A DNA stretch of 40,908 nt from Bacillus sp. (in: firmicutes) (GTDB lineage: Bacteria > Bacillota > Clostridia > Lachnospirales > Lachnospiraceae), in the NCBI GenBank assembly GCA_023666125.1, contig JAMPCN010000013.1, forward strand, positions 1-40,908, read 5' to 3'. The position numbers and the translations under genes are program-made. Positions 15,536 to 24,928 of this stretch are shown here, piece after piece; the stretch's first letter is position 1; each line of letters starts with the position of its first letter. Below the pieces are notes generated by a model that saw only the letters and a program-made list of their open reading frames with translations, had not been told where the DNA came from and ran no database searches.

Positions 15536-18360
15536 GATATATCCGCGCTCCTTTCCGTCTCTTCACGCAGTTTTTCCCGGATATTGGCAAGCGCATCCAG
15601 AGCCGACATATAATCCGTCATCTCCACTTTCTTTTTCACAACATCCAGTCGTTGCGCTAACGCCGCATGGTGATAACGGCAGTTTTGCATATCGGACAAC
15701 AACGTCATCATCTTTTCCCCATCCAGCGCATACACGGCATCCTCGAAACCGGTCAATATGCTATCAAATTCATCCTCGCTCAATTCCGGCATATCCGCCG
15801 TTTCCGTTTCCGCGCCGTCCGCCTCCGTAACAGCTTCCGGCTCTTTGGTCGGCACTAACGGGCTTGTCCTTATCTGCGCCATCACCCGCTCATACTCCGC
15901 CAGCATATCCTCATGATTTTTCATAATATAATCAATATCGTTTTTCTTGCCCGCCATCTCCAACTCCCTGGCTTTCGCGGAAAGAGGGGAAGCGCCGATA
16001 TTCTGCATCATGCTCTTTAGGGCATGTACTTTAATCGTATAATTTGTCCAGTCCTGCTTTTCCAACAGCTCCGTGAAAAGACTGCGGTTTTCTTCTTTCT
16101 CCTCATAACATGCCGCCAAAATCTCTATATACTCCTCCCTGCCGCCGCAGTAAAGCATACCCTTTTCCACATCCAAGTCGCCGATGGCAAATACTTCCTC
16201 TCTCGGCTTCTCCGTTGGCTTTTCTTCTATTTTTTCTTCCGGCTTTTCCTCTGCTTTTTCTTCCGCCTTTTTTTCCTGCGCATCATTCCCCGTGGTAAAA
16301 ATAATCTTTTCTTCCGGCAGATTGCGTCTAAGCACACGCTCTAATACGGATACTTCCAACGGTTTTGACACAAAATCGTCAAACCCTTCCTCTAAAAACA
16401 TCTCGCGGTTGCCGGGTGCAGCATTAGCCGTCAATGCAATAATCGGCACTTTCTGATAATAGTGTCCCACTTTATCCCGGATACGGTGCAGAGTTTCCAC
16501 GCCGTCCATTTCCGGCATCATATGGTCCATAAAGACAAAGTCATAGGCCATATTTTCAATGACCTGTAACGCTTCCTGTCCGCTTGTGGCATATGTCACC
16601 TTAATCTGATATTCTTTTAACAATCCCTCCACCACGCGGATATTCATTCTGTTATCGTCTACGACCAGCACATGTGCATCCGGCGCAATAAACTTTCCGG
16701 GGCGAACCATCTGTTTGCCGCCCTCCGAACCGCTGCTGCCATTTAAAATAGACACAACGGGCAGAATATAAAACGGTTTGTAAAGCCTTATCATATCAGG
16801 ATTGGAAAGATATTTTTCCCTTGGCCTGTCAATCACGATAATAATTTTGGCCGTTTTGGCAAGCGCGTCAAAATAGGCTTCATCCTCCTGATACTCTTCC
16901 AGACTGATAAAAATATGCGTAAACGCTTCATTCGCTTCCCTTCTCATCAATTCGGCAAGATTACGGCAAGCATGACATCTTACGCGAAGCTGGCGCACCA
17001 TATTGGCAATCAGGTTCGTATATTCGTCGCGAATCGTCATCATATCGAACTGTTCCATATCAAAGTAGGCGGCAATATTCAATTTTTCCCTGTTCTCTAC
17101 CTCGCCAATCGGCTTTTCATCCAGCACTTTCTGCGGTACGACAAAGCGGAATGTACTTCCTCTTCCGAGACGGCTCTTTACCGTAATCGTACCGCCCATC
17201 TTCTGCACCAATGCCTTGGAAATCGCCAGTCCAAGTCCCACGCCGCCCTCCTGGCGGTTTCTTCTCGTATCGACCTGGCTGAAACTTTCAAACAATTTTT
17301 CCAGACTCTCTTCGGCAATGCCGATACCGGTATCTCTCACCGATATGCACAGATTCACGCCATAATTTTCTTTTCTTGTATAAATACGGATAATCACGCC
17401 GCCCTCGTTGGTAAACTTAATCGCGTTATCCACCAGATTCATAATGACTCTTCGTATCTTCTTTTCATCACCGAAAAGACCGCTCGGTATATTCGCATCG
17501 CAGTCTACAATCAGTTCAATCTGCTTATCCCCTTTTCTGGCCATCGCCACATTGATGATATCGTTAATGGTGGAAGTAATATTATACGCTTCTTCCTCCA
17601 GATTCATTTTCCCCTGCTGTAACTGAGAAAAGTCCAGAATATCCGTGACTAACGACATCAGATTATGCCCGGCGTCGCGGATATCATAAACCTCCTCCCG
17701 CATTTTCTCCAAATCATGCTCTCTAAGCGCCATTTCGCTCATGCCGCAGATAGTATTAACCGGCGTGCGGATTTCGTGGCTGACATTAGCAAGAAAATCA
17801 TCCTTACTCTGCTCCGCGTCCATAAGCGCTTCGATGATTTTATGAACCTGCTCGTTTCTTTCTTTCCTAAACTTTAACCAGACATAAAGGACAAACTCCA
17901 CGGAAAAAATATTGCCAAGCTGGTAAAAAAGATGCGCGCGAGCCTCTCCGGGCATTGCCCATACCGTATCGACAACAACGCAATGATAGAAAATCATAAA
18001 TAACAGGGAAACAATCGTTCCCCACAGAAGTTCCGAATAACCATAAATGGCTATCAAAACAGAAATAGAAAGAAAAATCGGTATCGCATTGGACAAATTA
18101 TCTGTTTTAGCCGCATAGAGGATAACGGTCAGCTGCATCATAACAGTTGTTATCATTGCCCTTAGCCGGATATTTCTGTATTTTGTCAAAAATATCCCCC
18201 AACCGGCGGCAAGAAGCGCCATCATAACGACCGGAACCCATGCATCCCACTTTAATTTTACCGCACCAACACATAAACTAAGCGTATATAAACTGTATAA
18301 AATCATTACAAAACGTTCGCTTGTTCTCTGATTTTCCTTATTTTGATTGAAAAATTCCAA
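15532..18360 (-). CDS. Hybrid sensor histidine kinase with receiver and Hpt domains
   Basis: 942 residues. Six membrane segments lie at about 17-163. HisKA has H195 in NVSHEIRTPVNT, and the ATPase domain has N312, DTGIGI (343-348) and GVGLGLAI. Residues about 423-540 resemble a receiver fold without the acidic pocket. A true receiver covers about 561-680 with DD at 568-569, D612 in VFMDHMMPEMDG and K666. A Lys/Glu-rich linker (692-722) leads to an Hpt domain with H779 in KVHALKSMMQNIGA. The C-terminal 100 residues are acidic then helical. It can autophosphorylate and pass phosphate through its own receiver and Hpt to other receivers, such as those of the neighbours. Translation appears to start at TTG (18360) with GGAGGGG 5 bases upstream; the next in-frame ATG (18306) would cut into the first membrane segment. 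Confidence 0.92.
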   Translation of the reverse strand: MEFFNQNKENQRTSERFVMILYSLYTLSLCVGAVKLKWDAWVPVVMMALLAAGWGIFLTKYRNIRLRAMITTVMMQLTVILYAAKTDNLSNAIPIFLSISVLIAIYGYSELLWGTIVSLLFMIFYHCVVVDTVWAMPGEARAHLFYQLGNIFSVEFVLYVWLKFRKERNEQVHKIIEALMDAEQSKDDFLANVSHEIRTPVNTICGMSEMALREHDLEKMREEVYDIRDAGHNLMSLVTDILDFSQLQQGKMNLEEEAYNITSTINDIINVAMARKGDKQIELIVDCDANIPSGLFGDEKKIRRVIMNLVDNAIKFTNEGGVIIRIYTRKENYGVNLCISVRDTGIGIAEESLEKLFESFSQVDTRRNRQEGGVGLGLAISKALVQKMGGTITVKSRLGRGSTFRFVVPQKVLDEKPIGEVENREKLNIAAYFDMEQFDMMTIRDEYTNLIANMVRQLRVRCHACRNLAELMRREANEAFTHIFISLEEYQEDEAYFDALAKTAKIIIVIDRPREKYLSNPDMIRLYKPFYILPVVSILNGSSGSEGGKQMVRPGKFIAPDAHVLVVDDNRMNIRVVEGLLKEYQIKVTYATSGQEALQVIENMAYDFVFMDHMMPEMDGVETLHRIRDKVGHYYQKVPIIALTANAAPGNREMFLEEGFDDFVSKPLEVSVLERVLRRNLPEEKIIFTTGNDAQEKKAEEKAEEKPEEKIEEKPTEKPREEVFAIGDLDVEKGMLYCGGREEYIEILAACYEEKEENRSLFTELLEKQDWTNYTIKVHALKSMMQNIGASPLSAKARELEMAGKKNDIDYIMKNHEDMLAEYERVMAQIRTSPLVPTKEPEAVTEADGAETETADMPELSEDEFDSILTGFEDAVYALDGEKMMTLLSDMQNCRYHHAALAQRLDVVKKKVEMTDYMSALDALANIREKLREETERSADIS

Positions 18361-18395
18361 AGTATCCCCTCCAAACTTTTACACTGTACCCTTTT

Positions 18396-19499
18396 CTAGT
18401 GCAGTTGTCTGTATATCTTTCGTAAAATCCGGAAAATATCAGGGTTAAATTTCTTTCCGGCATCCTCCTCCATCATCGCCAACGCTTTCTCGATATGGTA
18501 GGAATCCCTGTAGGCACGGTTTTCCGTCATGGCGCAGTACGCGCTGACTACCGATACAATCTGCGCGGATAAGGGAATCTCTTCCCCTCTTTTGCCGCAA
18601 GGATAACCGCTGCCATCCCAATTCTCATGATGATAGTGTGCAATATCAATCGACATTTGCAGAAAGTCATTATAATCCCCCGTTTCCTTAATATCCTGAA
18701 GAATTTTTGCGCCGGTCGCGGCGTGGGTTCTTATAACCTCTACTTCCTCCGGTAAAAGAGACGCTTTCTTCTGCAAAAGTTCCGTCGGTATCGCCACATT
18801 CCCCAAATCACAAAGCGGTGCAGCCAGCTCTATCGTCTCAATATAAGCGTCTGAAATAAACGAACTGTAGTCCGCCGACAACTGCATTGCCTCCGCCAGT
18901 ATCCGGCAGTTATAGGAAAGTCTTTCCATATGGTCCACATCATAACAGGCGTTTTCTCTCGCTACCCGCAGCAGCGCATAGAGAACGTTCTTTTTTTCCA
19001 TCTCCAACTGGTGAAGCTGCTCGCTCAAGGACGCTTGCAGCCGTCTGTTCATTTCCATCATACCGTTATTGGCGTCATACAGTTTTAAATGAAGCTGCAG
19101 TCTCGCTTTGACTACCTTGGGGATAAACGGCTTCGTAATATAATCCTCACCGCCGAGGTCAAACCCCCTCACAACATCCGACGGGTCGTCAAAAGCTGAA
19201 ATAAAGATAATCGGAATATCCCTCGTATGCGCATTTTCTTTCATTAGCTTACAAAACTCATATCCGTCCATTCCCGGCATCGCAATATCCAAAATAATAA
19301 GCTGCGGATGAATTCTGTCTATCATCTTAAATGCCTGCATACCGTTTTCCGCCAGTACCGGCTGACATCCCATCTCATTGATAATATCCCGCAAAACAAA
19401 GCGGTTGGCATCCACGTCATCTACCACCATAATTTTGGCAGCCGACTCTGTCAGTGCGGTTCCTGTCAGTTTTTCATTTGTCTGCTTTTCCTGTGTCAT
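18396..19499 (-). CDS. Response regulator with degenerate HD-GYP domain
   Basis: 367 residues. The receiver has D27/D28, phospho-acceptor D71 in LIILDIAMPGMDGYEF and K123. A helical linker (about 140-175) joins it to an HD-GYP-like domain (about 176-367). Active HD-GYP domains hydrolyse cyclic di-GMP. Here the GYP part is kept (HHENWDGSGYP, residues 290-300), as are H190 and H259, but the HD pair is Cys-Asp (C230, D231), the following lysine is N234, and the later aspartate of the VxD position is S319. Loss of these metal ligands suggests weak or no phosphodiesterase activity and perhaps a binding role. The ATG at 19499 is preferred to 19538 because GGGAG lies 8 bases upstream. It is followed after 35 bp by the hybrid kinase. 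Confidence 0.88.
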   Translation of the reverse strand: MTQEKQTNEKLTGTALTESAAKIMVVDDVDANRFVLRDIINEMGCQPVLAENGMQAFKMIDRIHPQLIILDIAMPGMDGYEFCKLMKENAHTRDIPIIFISAFDDPSDVVRGFDLGGEDYITKPFIPKVVKARLQLHLKLYDANNGMMEMNRRLQASLSEQLHQLEMEKKNVLYALLRVARENACYDVDHMERLSYNCRILAEAMQLSADYSSFISDAYIETIELAAPLCDLGNVAIPTELLQKKASLLPEEVEVIRTHAATGAKILQDIKETGDYNDFLQMSIDIAHYHHENWDGSGYPCGKRGEEIPLSAQIVSVVSAYCAMTENRAYRDSYHIEKALAMMEEDAGKKFNPDIFRILRKIYRQLH

Positions 19500-19541
19500 T
19501 CTGTCACTCCCTGTTATCTTAATTATTTTATACCTCATCCG

Positions 19542-19573
19542 GCAGGCTGCATGGATATCATCTTTCAGCCTGC
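19542..19573 (-). promoter_or_regulatory. Stem-loop between GH94 and response regulator genes
   Basis: An 8-bp perfect stem (19542-19549 with 19566-19573) lies in the short gap after the GH94 stop. There is no T-run on the coding strand, so it may only attenuate transcription or protect the message. Confidence 0.35.
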
Positions 19574-19577
19574 ACCA

Positions 19578-22358
19578 TTACTTTAGTTTTACGAGAATAT
19601 CCTGTGTCTGTGAGGCGTCAGCGGACTCCAATGCTTCTTTTTTCAGGACATTGTCTTTTACCTCCACTTTTACGCCATTGCATAACACTTCCCCTATCTT
19701 ATAATCGCCATATTCCTTATCGGATAGATTTTCATAGGTAATCCGAAGCTTTCTGCCATGAAAAACACATGTTACGTATGCTTTTTTCTCTGTGTCAAAC
19801 TGTTCCCGCAGCAGTTTAGGCTCCAATTCCAAATCCCCCCAGCTTCCCTTAACGCCGAACATCTCCGTCAGCACGGTTAAAAGCAGCCAGCTTGCCGCGC
19901 CGGTCAGATAATGGTACACTCCTCTGCCTTTAGAGTCAATATACTCCGGCACACCCGGATATATCTTAGACTTCGTCACATCACAGATATGGCTGTACAG
20001 GCTATGGATAACCTTATAGCCCTCTTTTACAAAGCCCCTCTGATATAACGCGTTAGCATACATCACCGCCATATGGGAAAAAACCGCGCCGTTTTCCTTT
20101 TGTCCGTAAGCAAAACCGAACATTCTTCCCATATCCGTCTTCATTTCATGAAAATCCGTATTCAGCCGATAGCCGCCGATAGAGCCGTCATACAGGAAAG
20201 CATCCGCCGCCTTTACAATCTCTTGCACCTGCTTATCTGTCGCCGTACCGGACATAATCGCAAACACCTGACCCGTCAGCATCATCCTGACGCCGTTTTC
20301 GTTTTCTCCCTCTACCGGTCTGCCGTTATTATCATAATAACTGTTATACCAATACCGTCCGGCGTTATCGCTGGTCCATTCCGTCCGGCGCACATGGTTT
20401 TTTATCCATTCCGCTTTGCTTTCCAGATTCGCCGCGAGCGTGACAATATTGACGGACTTTTTCCGTCCTGTCACGACATGGCTGCACTGTCGGCAGTATT
20501 CTTTTAATAACTGTTGTTTTTTAGTGATATCATCATAAAGAGTCTTATCCTCCTGTAATAACAGGAACATCTCTTCTGCCAGTTCAATTTCAGTAACACC
20601 TGTTACATCCTGCATTTTCCGCAGCAGCTCGGCAATACTGTGAAGGTTCCCGCCGTAAATCGTCGTAAAGGCTACGCTCTCTCCTCTTTCTTTTGCCATA
20701 TCGAGCGCATCGTTCCAGTCGGCTCCGCGCAGTCTGATATGATTATGCTCTCCCACATCATAAAACGCCGTTAAATGCTGCAGCAGGATATGCTCTAAAA
20801 CGGTCCCCTCATATATCTGCCCGTCCGCCGTTTTCTGTATGCTGCCCTGACTCTCCTCCCATGCGGAATCGCTCTCGTCGCCGCGGCATATCAAATTGTC
20901 TTTAAAGTAATGGTTTTTCTCCAGTAAAAAAGTTAAATCACCGCTTAATTTTAAATATAGCTCTACCGTCAGGTACGGCCACATGCCATGGTCCATCCAC
21001 ACTCTGGCAATACCATTCCTATCTGCAATAAATTCTCCCTGTCTGCTGCCGATAATCGTCGCATTGGTTCCATCCATCCTGACACCGCCGAAATTATCAT
21101 AAAGCATATCCCTGACACCGTCCGGATTCATCAAAAGAAGCGCCAGACAGTCCTGCCATAAATCGCGCCATCCTCTTCCGCCTTTGCCATAGTCGTGATG
21201 CGGTAGGAAAGAACAGCCGTAAATCCTGCGTAACATCGGCTGAAAATTCACCCAGTACATCCATGCGTCAAACCGCTTGTCGGCGGTTTCGTAACTTATG
21301 TTATTTTTATCATTCCAATATTCTCTGCTCTCCGCCAGCAGTTTATCAAATTTTTCTTCTGTTAAATAGGAAGATACCGTCCGGGATAAGCTGTCCGCCA
21401 TTTGTGCGGCACTCTGTCCGGCGTCTTGTGCTGTATCTTTTCCGGCATTTTCCTCCGTATTTTTTTCTGCCGCCGGATGCTCCATACAGCCGAGCGCGAT
21501 AATATAAGACGCACGCTCTTTCGGTTGTAACGTAATCTTTTCAAACGCCAGAGCGCCCATGGCCTCAAAGCCGTCTATCCGCTCCCCTGACGGCGTCATC
21601 GGTGTTTTGCCGCTTACAACCGCATAGGGATTTTCAAAGGAACCGCCCTCCCCGATAAAATCTTCCACAACCGGGTAAAATCCCGTCGGTTTTTTACCGT
21701 TCCCGCTGCCAAATACGCCATATGATATATGGTTTTTGCGGTGTCCGCGCTCGTCGAAAGTCAGCGTCGGCACAACGCAGATGCCATCCTCTAACGTGAA
21801 GATACGGTGCAGCATACTGGTAACATTCCTATGGTCTCTAATATTGTCCGCGCTTCTCGCGTAAAGCGGAATAGCCGCTATCGGTGTTGCGGCAACCGCT
21901 TCTGCGCCAATATTTTCCACCGTTACTTTCATTAACTCTATCTGCGCATCCACAAGCGGCACAAAAATCGTCACTTCCGATTGTAAGCCGAGTGCTTTGC
22001 ATCTTCTTGTCATCTTCTGATACAAAAGTCCCGCCTCTAATGTAGTCTCTTCTTTATCTTTAGAAAATTTCTGCGCCTGCTGCCACGCACTGGCTCCGGT
22101 CGCAGACCATATTGTATTCTCTTCATTTTCCAGCCGTAACCAGAAATTTCTGGTAGACTTATTATTATGCAGATTTTCGCTGCTGACCGGCTCTAATAAA
22201 AACGTATTCTGTCCGGTTTTGGCATCTCCGCCGAAAGAGGGCGTGACGCTGCTCATCATGCCCGCCTCATTTGCAATCGGAAAATACAGATAACTTGTAA
22301 GTTCCGGATTTTCTATTGTAAAAGTACCCTCATTGTCAATAAATTGATATTGTTCCAT
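19578..22358 (-). CDS. GH94-type glycoside phosphorylase (glycosyltransferase 36 family)
   Basis: 926 residues. The N-terminal beta-sandwich (about 1-300), helical linker, (alpha/alpha)6 barrel and C-terminal beta-sheet domain follow the cellobiose/cellodextrin phosphorylase plan. The barrel carries GGRGWRDLWQDCLALLLMNP, where D403 matches the catalytic acid of GH94 (the Asp of the conserved QD). GADWNDALDMA and HDYGKGGRGWRD are further family segments. These enzymes reversibly cleave beta-glucosides with phosphate to give alpha-sugar 1-phosphate. It has no signal peptide, so it is cytoplasmic. The acceptor specificity cannot be read from the sequence; beta-1,2-, 1,3- or 1,4-glucan oligomers are all possible. 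AGGAGG lies 12 bases before the ATG, slightly far. It is the first gene of the signalling cluster. Confidence 0.88.
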   Translation of the reverse strand: MEQYQFIDNEGTFTIENPELTSYLYFPIANEAGMMSSVTPSFGGDAKTGQNTFLLEPVSSENLHNNKSTRNFWLRLENEENTIWSATGASAWQQAQKFSKDKEETTLEAGLLYQKMTRRCKALGLQSEVTIFVPLVDAQIELMKVTVENIGAEAVAATPIAAIPLYARSADNIRDHRNVTSMLHRIFTLEDGICVVPTLTFDERGHRKNHISYGVFGSGNGKKPTGFYPVVEDFIGEGGSFENPYAVVSGKTPMTPSGERIDGFEAMGALAFEKITLQPKERASYIIALGCMEHPAAEKNTEENAGKDTAQDAGQSAAQMADSLSRTVSSYLTEEKFDKLLAESREYWNDKNNISYETADKRFDAWMYWVNFQPMLRRIYGCSFLPHHDYGKGGRGWRDLWQDCLALLLMNPDGVRDMLYDNFGGVRMDGTNATIIGSRQGEFIADRNGIARVWMDHGMWPYLTVELYLKLSGDLTFLLEKNHYFKDNLICRGDESDSAWEESQGSIQKTADGQIYEGTVLEHILLQHLTAFYDVGEHNHIRLRGADWNDALDMAKERGESVAFTTIYGGNLHSIAELLRKMQDVTGVTEIELAEEMFLLLQEDKTLYDDITKKQQLLKEYCRQCSHVVTGRKKSVNIVTLAANLESKAEWIKNHVRRTEWTSDNAGRYWYNSYYDNNGRPVEGENENGVRMMLTGQVFAIMSGTATDKQVQEIVKAADAFLYDGSIGGYRLNTDFHEMKTDMGRMFGFAYGQKENGAVFSHMAVMYANALYQRGFVKEGYKVIHSLYSHICDVTKSKIYPGVPEYIDSKGRGVYHYLTGAASWLLLTVLTEMFGVKGSWGDLELEPKLLREQFDTEKKAYVTCVFHGRKLRITYENLSDKEYGDYKIGEVLCNGVKVEVKDNVLKKEALESADASQTQDILVKLK

Positions 22359-22458
22359 GCCGACGCCATACCTCCTGCATAATTCTGATTCCCAATGTCC
22401 AACAGAAAATTTACTTCATAAATTATCTGTATCTGACGACGCGCTTTACTATAAGGTA

Positions 22459-22491
22459 AAAAGGCTGAACCTCTAACTGATTCAGCCTTTT
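22459..22491 (-). terminator. Terminator after phosphofructokinase gene
   Basis: An 11-bp perfect stem (22459-22469 with 22481-22491) with an 11-nt loop and A/T-rich outer pairs is followed on the minus strand by a TTTTT run. It lies 36 bp after the phosphofructokinase stop and before the GH94 gene, so the two genes are probably separate transcription units. The plus strand also has TTTT after the stem. No clear GH94 promoter was seen in 22359-22458. Confidence 0.8.
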
Positions 22492-22526
22492 AATTTTATA
22501 CTGCAACATTCACAAACCTATGGAAC

Positions 22527-23756
22527 TTAGCCTTTGCGTACCAAATGACGCGGCAGTCCATTAACAAATAACGGCTGTAATTCTCCCATGATAAGCGGTC
22601 TTGCATATTTCTCGTAACCGTCATTCAAGCCTTTATTATCCGCCGTAATCCATTCGTCGGGAACTTTTCTTTCCACATTGGCAATCGCGTGGATATCATA
22701 TGCGCTTGTACCGCACTGATACGGTTCCTCGCCGTTTCTATTCAGCGTAATCATCATACCGGTCTTGCCGTCCTCTGCAGCTTTTACCGCGTCAAAGCCA
22801 ACCTGGAACGCTTCGTTGATATCCGTTAAGGAAGCTAAATGCGTCGCCGCGCGCTGCAAGGTGGAAAATTCAATCGCACGGGTCTTTAATCCTGTCTCTT
22901 CCGCAATTTTATTCGCTAACATAACAGCCGTTCCTGACATCTGCTTATGTCCGAACGCATCTACCGCTACTTCTTTGCCAAGCTCGCAGACATAACGTCC
23001 ATCCGCAATCTTCACACCCTCCGATACCGCAATGACAACGGAGGATTTCTCTGCCGCCAACTTCTTGACATCCGCTACAAACTTGTCCATATCAAATACT
23101 TTCTCCGGCAGATAAATCGCATCCGGGCCGTTACAGTCATCCCCTTTGGACAAAGCCGCCGCCGCTGTCAGCCAGCCTGCGTTTCTACCCATAATCTCTA
23201 CGATACAAATAGTCGGTTTCTGTGCGCCGAAAGATTCGTTATCACGAATAATCTCTTTCATGCTGGTAGCGATATATTTCGCCGCGGAACCATATCCGGG
23301 ACAGTGGTCTGTAATCGGAAGGTCGTTGTCAATCGTCTTCGGTACGCCCATGAATCTCTGTTTTTTATTGTGAGCCGCCGCATAATCGGAAAGCATCTTT
23401 ACCGTATCCATGGAGTCGTTTCCGCCTGCGTAGAACAGACATTCAATATCGTGTTTTTCCATAATTTCAAATATTTTCTCGTATACGTCCTCATGACCCT
23501 CTATTTTAGGCATTTTAAAACGGCAGGAGCCTAAAAATGCGGACGGTGTTCTCTTTAGCAGTTCAATGCCTGTTTCATCATCCAGATATTCGCCAAGGTC
23601 AATCATTCTATCCTGTAAAAAGCCTTCAATACCATGAACCATACCATAAATCTTCTTCACACCCAGTTTCTTCGCCGCAGCGTAAACGCCTGCTACGGAA
23701 GAGTTAATAACGGCTGTAGGACCGCCGGACTGACCAACAACAATATTTCCTTTCAT
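22527..23756 (-). CDS. 6-phosphofructokinase, pyrophosphate-dependent type
   Basis: 409 residues. It phosphorylates fructose 6-phosphate to the 1,6-bisphosphate in glycolysis. The N-terminal VVGQSGGPTAVINSS is the phosphate-donor loop. The motif at 111-115 is GGNDS, with Asp (D114) where ATP enzymes have Gly, and 139-145 is PKTIDND, with Lys (K140) where ATP enzymes have Gly. Both changes mark use of pyrophosphate instead of ATP, and make the reaction reversible. IMGRNAGWLTAAAAL is the substrate-binding segment. AAAGGAG precedes the ATG, a good sigma-A promoter lies upstream and a terminator follows, so it is monocistronic. The Asn at 113, where Asp is most usual, is a small oddity. Confidence 0.93.
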   Translation of the reverse strand: MKGNIVVGQSGGPTAVINSSVAGVYAAAKKLGVKKIYGMVHGIEGFLQDRMIDLGEYLDDETGIELLKRTPSAFLGSCRFKMPKIEGHEDVYEKIFEIMEKHDIECLFYAGGNDSMDTVKMLSDYAAAHNKKQRFMGVPKTIDNDLPITDHCPGYGSAAKYIATSMKEIIRDNESFGAQKPTICIVEIMGRNAGWLTAAAALSKGDDCNGPDAIYLPEKVFDMDKFVADVKKLAAEKSSVVIAVSEGVKIADGRYVCELGKEVAVDAFGHKQMSGTAVMLANKIAEETGLKTRAIEFSTLQRAATHLASLTDINEAFQVGFDAVKAAEDGKTGMMITLNRNGEEPYQCGTSAYDIHAIANVERKVPDEWITADNKGLNDGYEKYARPLIMGELQPLFVNGLPRHLVRKG

Positions 23757-23829
23757 TGTGACATCTCCTTTATTTTCTTTGTTTTCTGCTGATATCCGCC
23801 AGATATGTGACCTGACCGAACCTTATAAG

Positions 23830-23858
23830 ATTATACCAAATAAATCCATGAAGCGCAA
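23830..23858 (-). promoter_or_regulatory. Sigma-A type promoter of the phosphofructokinase gene
   Basis: On the minus strand TTGCGC (23853-23858) and a perfect TATAAT (23830-23835) are 17 bases apart, about 74 bases upstream of the phosphofructokinase ATG. Confidence 0.7.
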
Positions 23859-23924
23859 GCGTCAGAAAGCAACACAGCGTAGAAGCGCAGGCATATTATG
23901 CAAGCATTCGCGCAGCATAGATGA

Positions 23925-24866
23925 CTAGCGCATCAGATAGATAAAGTAACCGGCGTAGCATAGTAACAGAATAACGCCGCCGTGACGCTCCAGTTTATGT
24001 TTCCGCACCACGCACAGCCAGAGTAAAACCGCGGTTGCGATACAGACAATGCTGTCGATGAAAAAATTTGGCGCATATACGACAGGCGTAATGACCGCGG
24101 CAATGCCTACTACAAAAAGGATATTGAACACATTACTGCCCACAATATTCCCCACCGCAATATCCGCCTTTCCTTTCACCGCTGCCGTAGCGGAGGTGAC
24201 AAGTTCCGGCAGGGAGGTTCCAAACGCAACTATCGTCAGTCCGATTAACCGTTCGCTCATACCAAAAATCCGCGCAAGCGCCGTAGCCGCGTCTACGGTA
24301 ATGTCGCTTCCCCATACAATCATAACGCCGCCTACAAGAATCAACAGCAGCAGTTTAAGCAAACTGTCTTTTTTATCCGACTTTTCAACCTCTTCCACTA
24401 CTGCCTGTCCTTTCTTGGACATATGCAGCAGATACAACAGATACAATACCATTCCCGCCAGCAGGATAAGGCCGTCAACTCTCCCCACGCTTCCGTCGGT
24501 CAGCCCCAGCGCAGCTAACAATACGGAGATGCCGATTACTATCGGTATCTCATATCTGACGGTGGAAAGCTGTACCGCAAGGGGTGATATAACAGATGTT
24601 ATCCCTAAAATCAAAAGAACATTCATAATATTACTTCCTAACACATTGCCAATCGTAATTTCCGCGCTCCCCTTTAGCGCCGCCGAAGTGGAAACCGCCG
24701 CTTCGGGAAGCGACGTCCCCATTGCCACAATCGTCAAACCGATTACCAACTGCGGGATGCCAAACCGTTCCGCCACCTTGCCTGCGCCCTCCACAAACCA
24801 GTCGGCGCCTTTTACCAGCATAACAAATCCCAATACCAGAAGTAATAATTGAAGCAATATATCCAT
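23925..24866 (-). CDS. Calcium/sodium antiporter, CaCA family (YrbG-like)
   Basis: 313 residues, all hydrophobic, about ten membrane segments. The two inverted alpha-repeats of the CaCA superfamily are clear: GTSLPEAAVSTSAALKGSAE with GNVLGSNIMN in the first half, and GTSLPELVTSATAAVKGKAD with GNIVGSNVFN in the second; the Glu and Asn residues form the cation site. A hydrophilic loop lies between the halves. It probably exports Ca2+ in exchange for Na+ or H+. The ATG at 24866 has AAGGAGAA upstream; an upstream ATG at 24905 is not preceded by a good site. It is the last gene of a probable run with the lipoprotein and MATE genes. Confidence 0.9.
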   Translation of the reverse strand: MDILLQLLLLVLGFVMLVKGADWFVEGAGKVAERFGIPQLVIGLTIVAMGTSLPEAAVSTSAALKGSAEITIGNVLGSNIMNVLLILGITSVISPLAVQLSTVRYEIPIVIGISVLLAALGLTDGSVGRVDGLILLAGMVLYLLYLLHMSKKGQAVVEEVEKSDKKDSLLKLLLLILVGGVMIVWGSDITVDAATALARIFGMSERLIGLTIVAFGTSLPELVTSATAAVKGKADIAVGNIVGSNVFNILFVVGIAAVITPVVYAPNFFIDSIVCIATAVLLWLCVVRKHKLERHGGVILLLCYAGYFIYLMR

Positions 24867-24928
24867 TTTTACGTTCTCCTTTTTGTTGATATGCGCTGTC
24901 AGCACATTTTGCCGCCTTAACCGCTTTA

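Noticed and set aside
16915..17622. 235-codon plus-strand open frame inside the hybrid kinase gene
   Set aside because: It is a shadow of a clear kinase coding region, with no domain of its own.
24049..24852. 267-codon plus-strand open frame over the antiporter gene
   Set aside because: It is antisense to the two alpha-repeats of the CaCA protein; the Ser/Thr/Pro-rich translation is an artefact of that.
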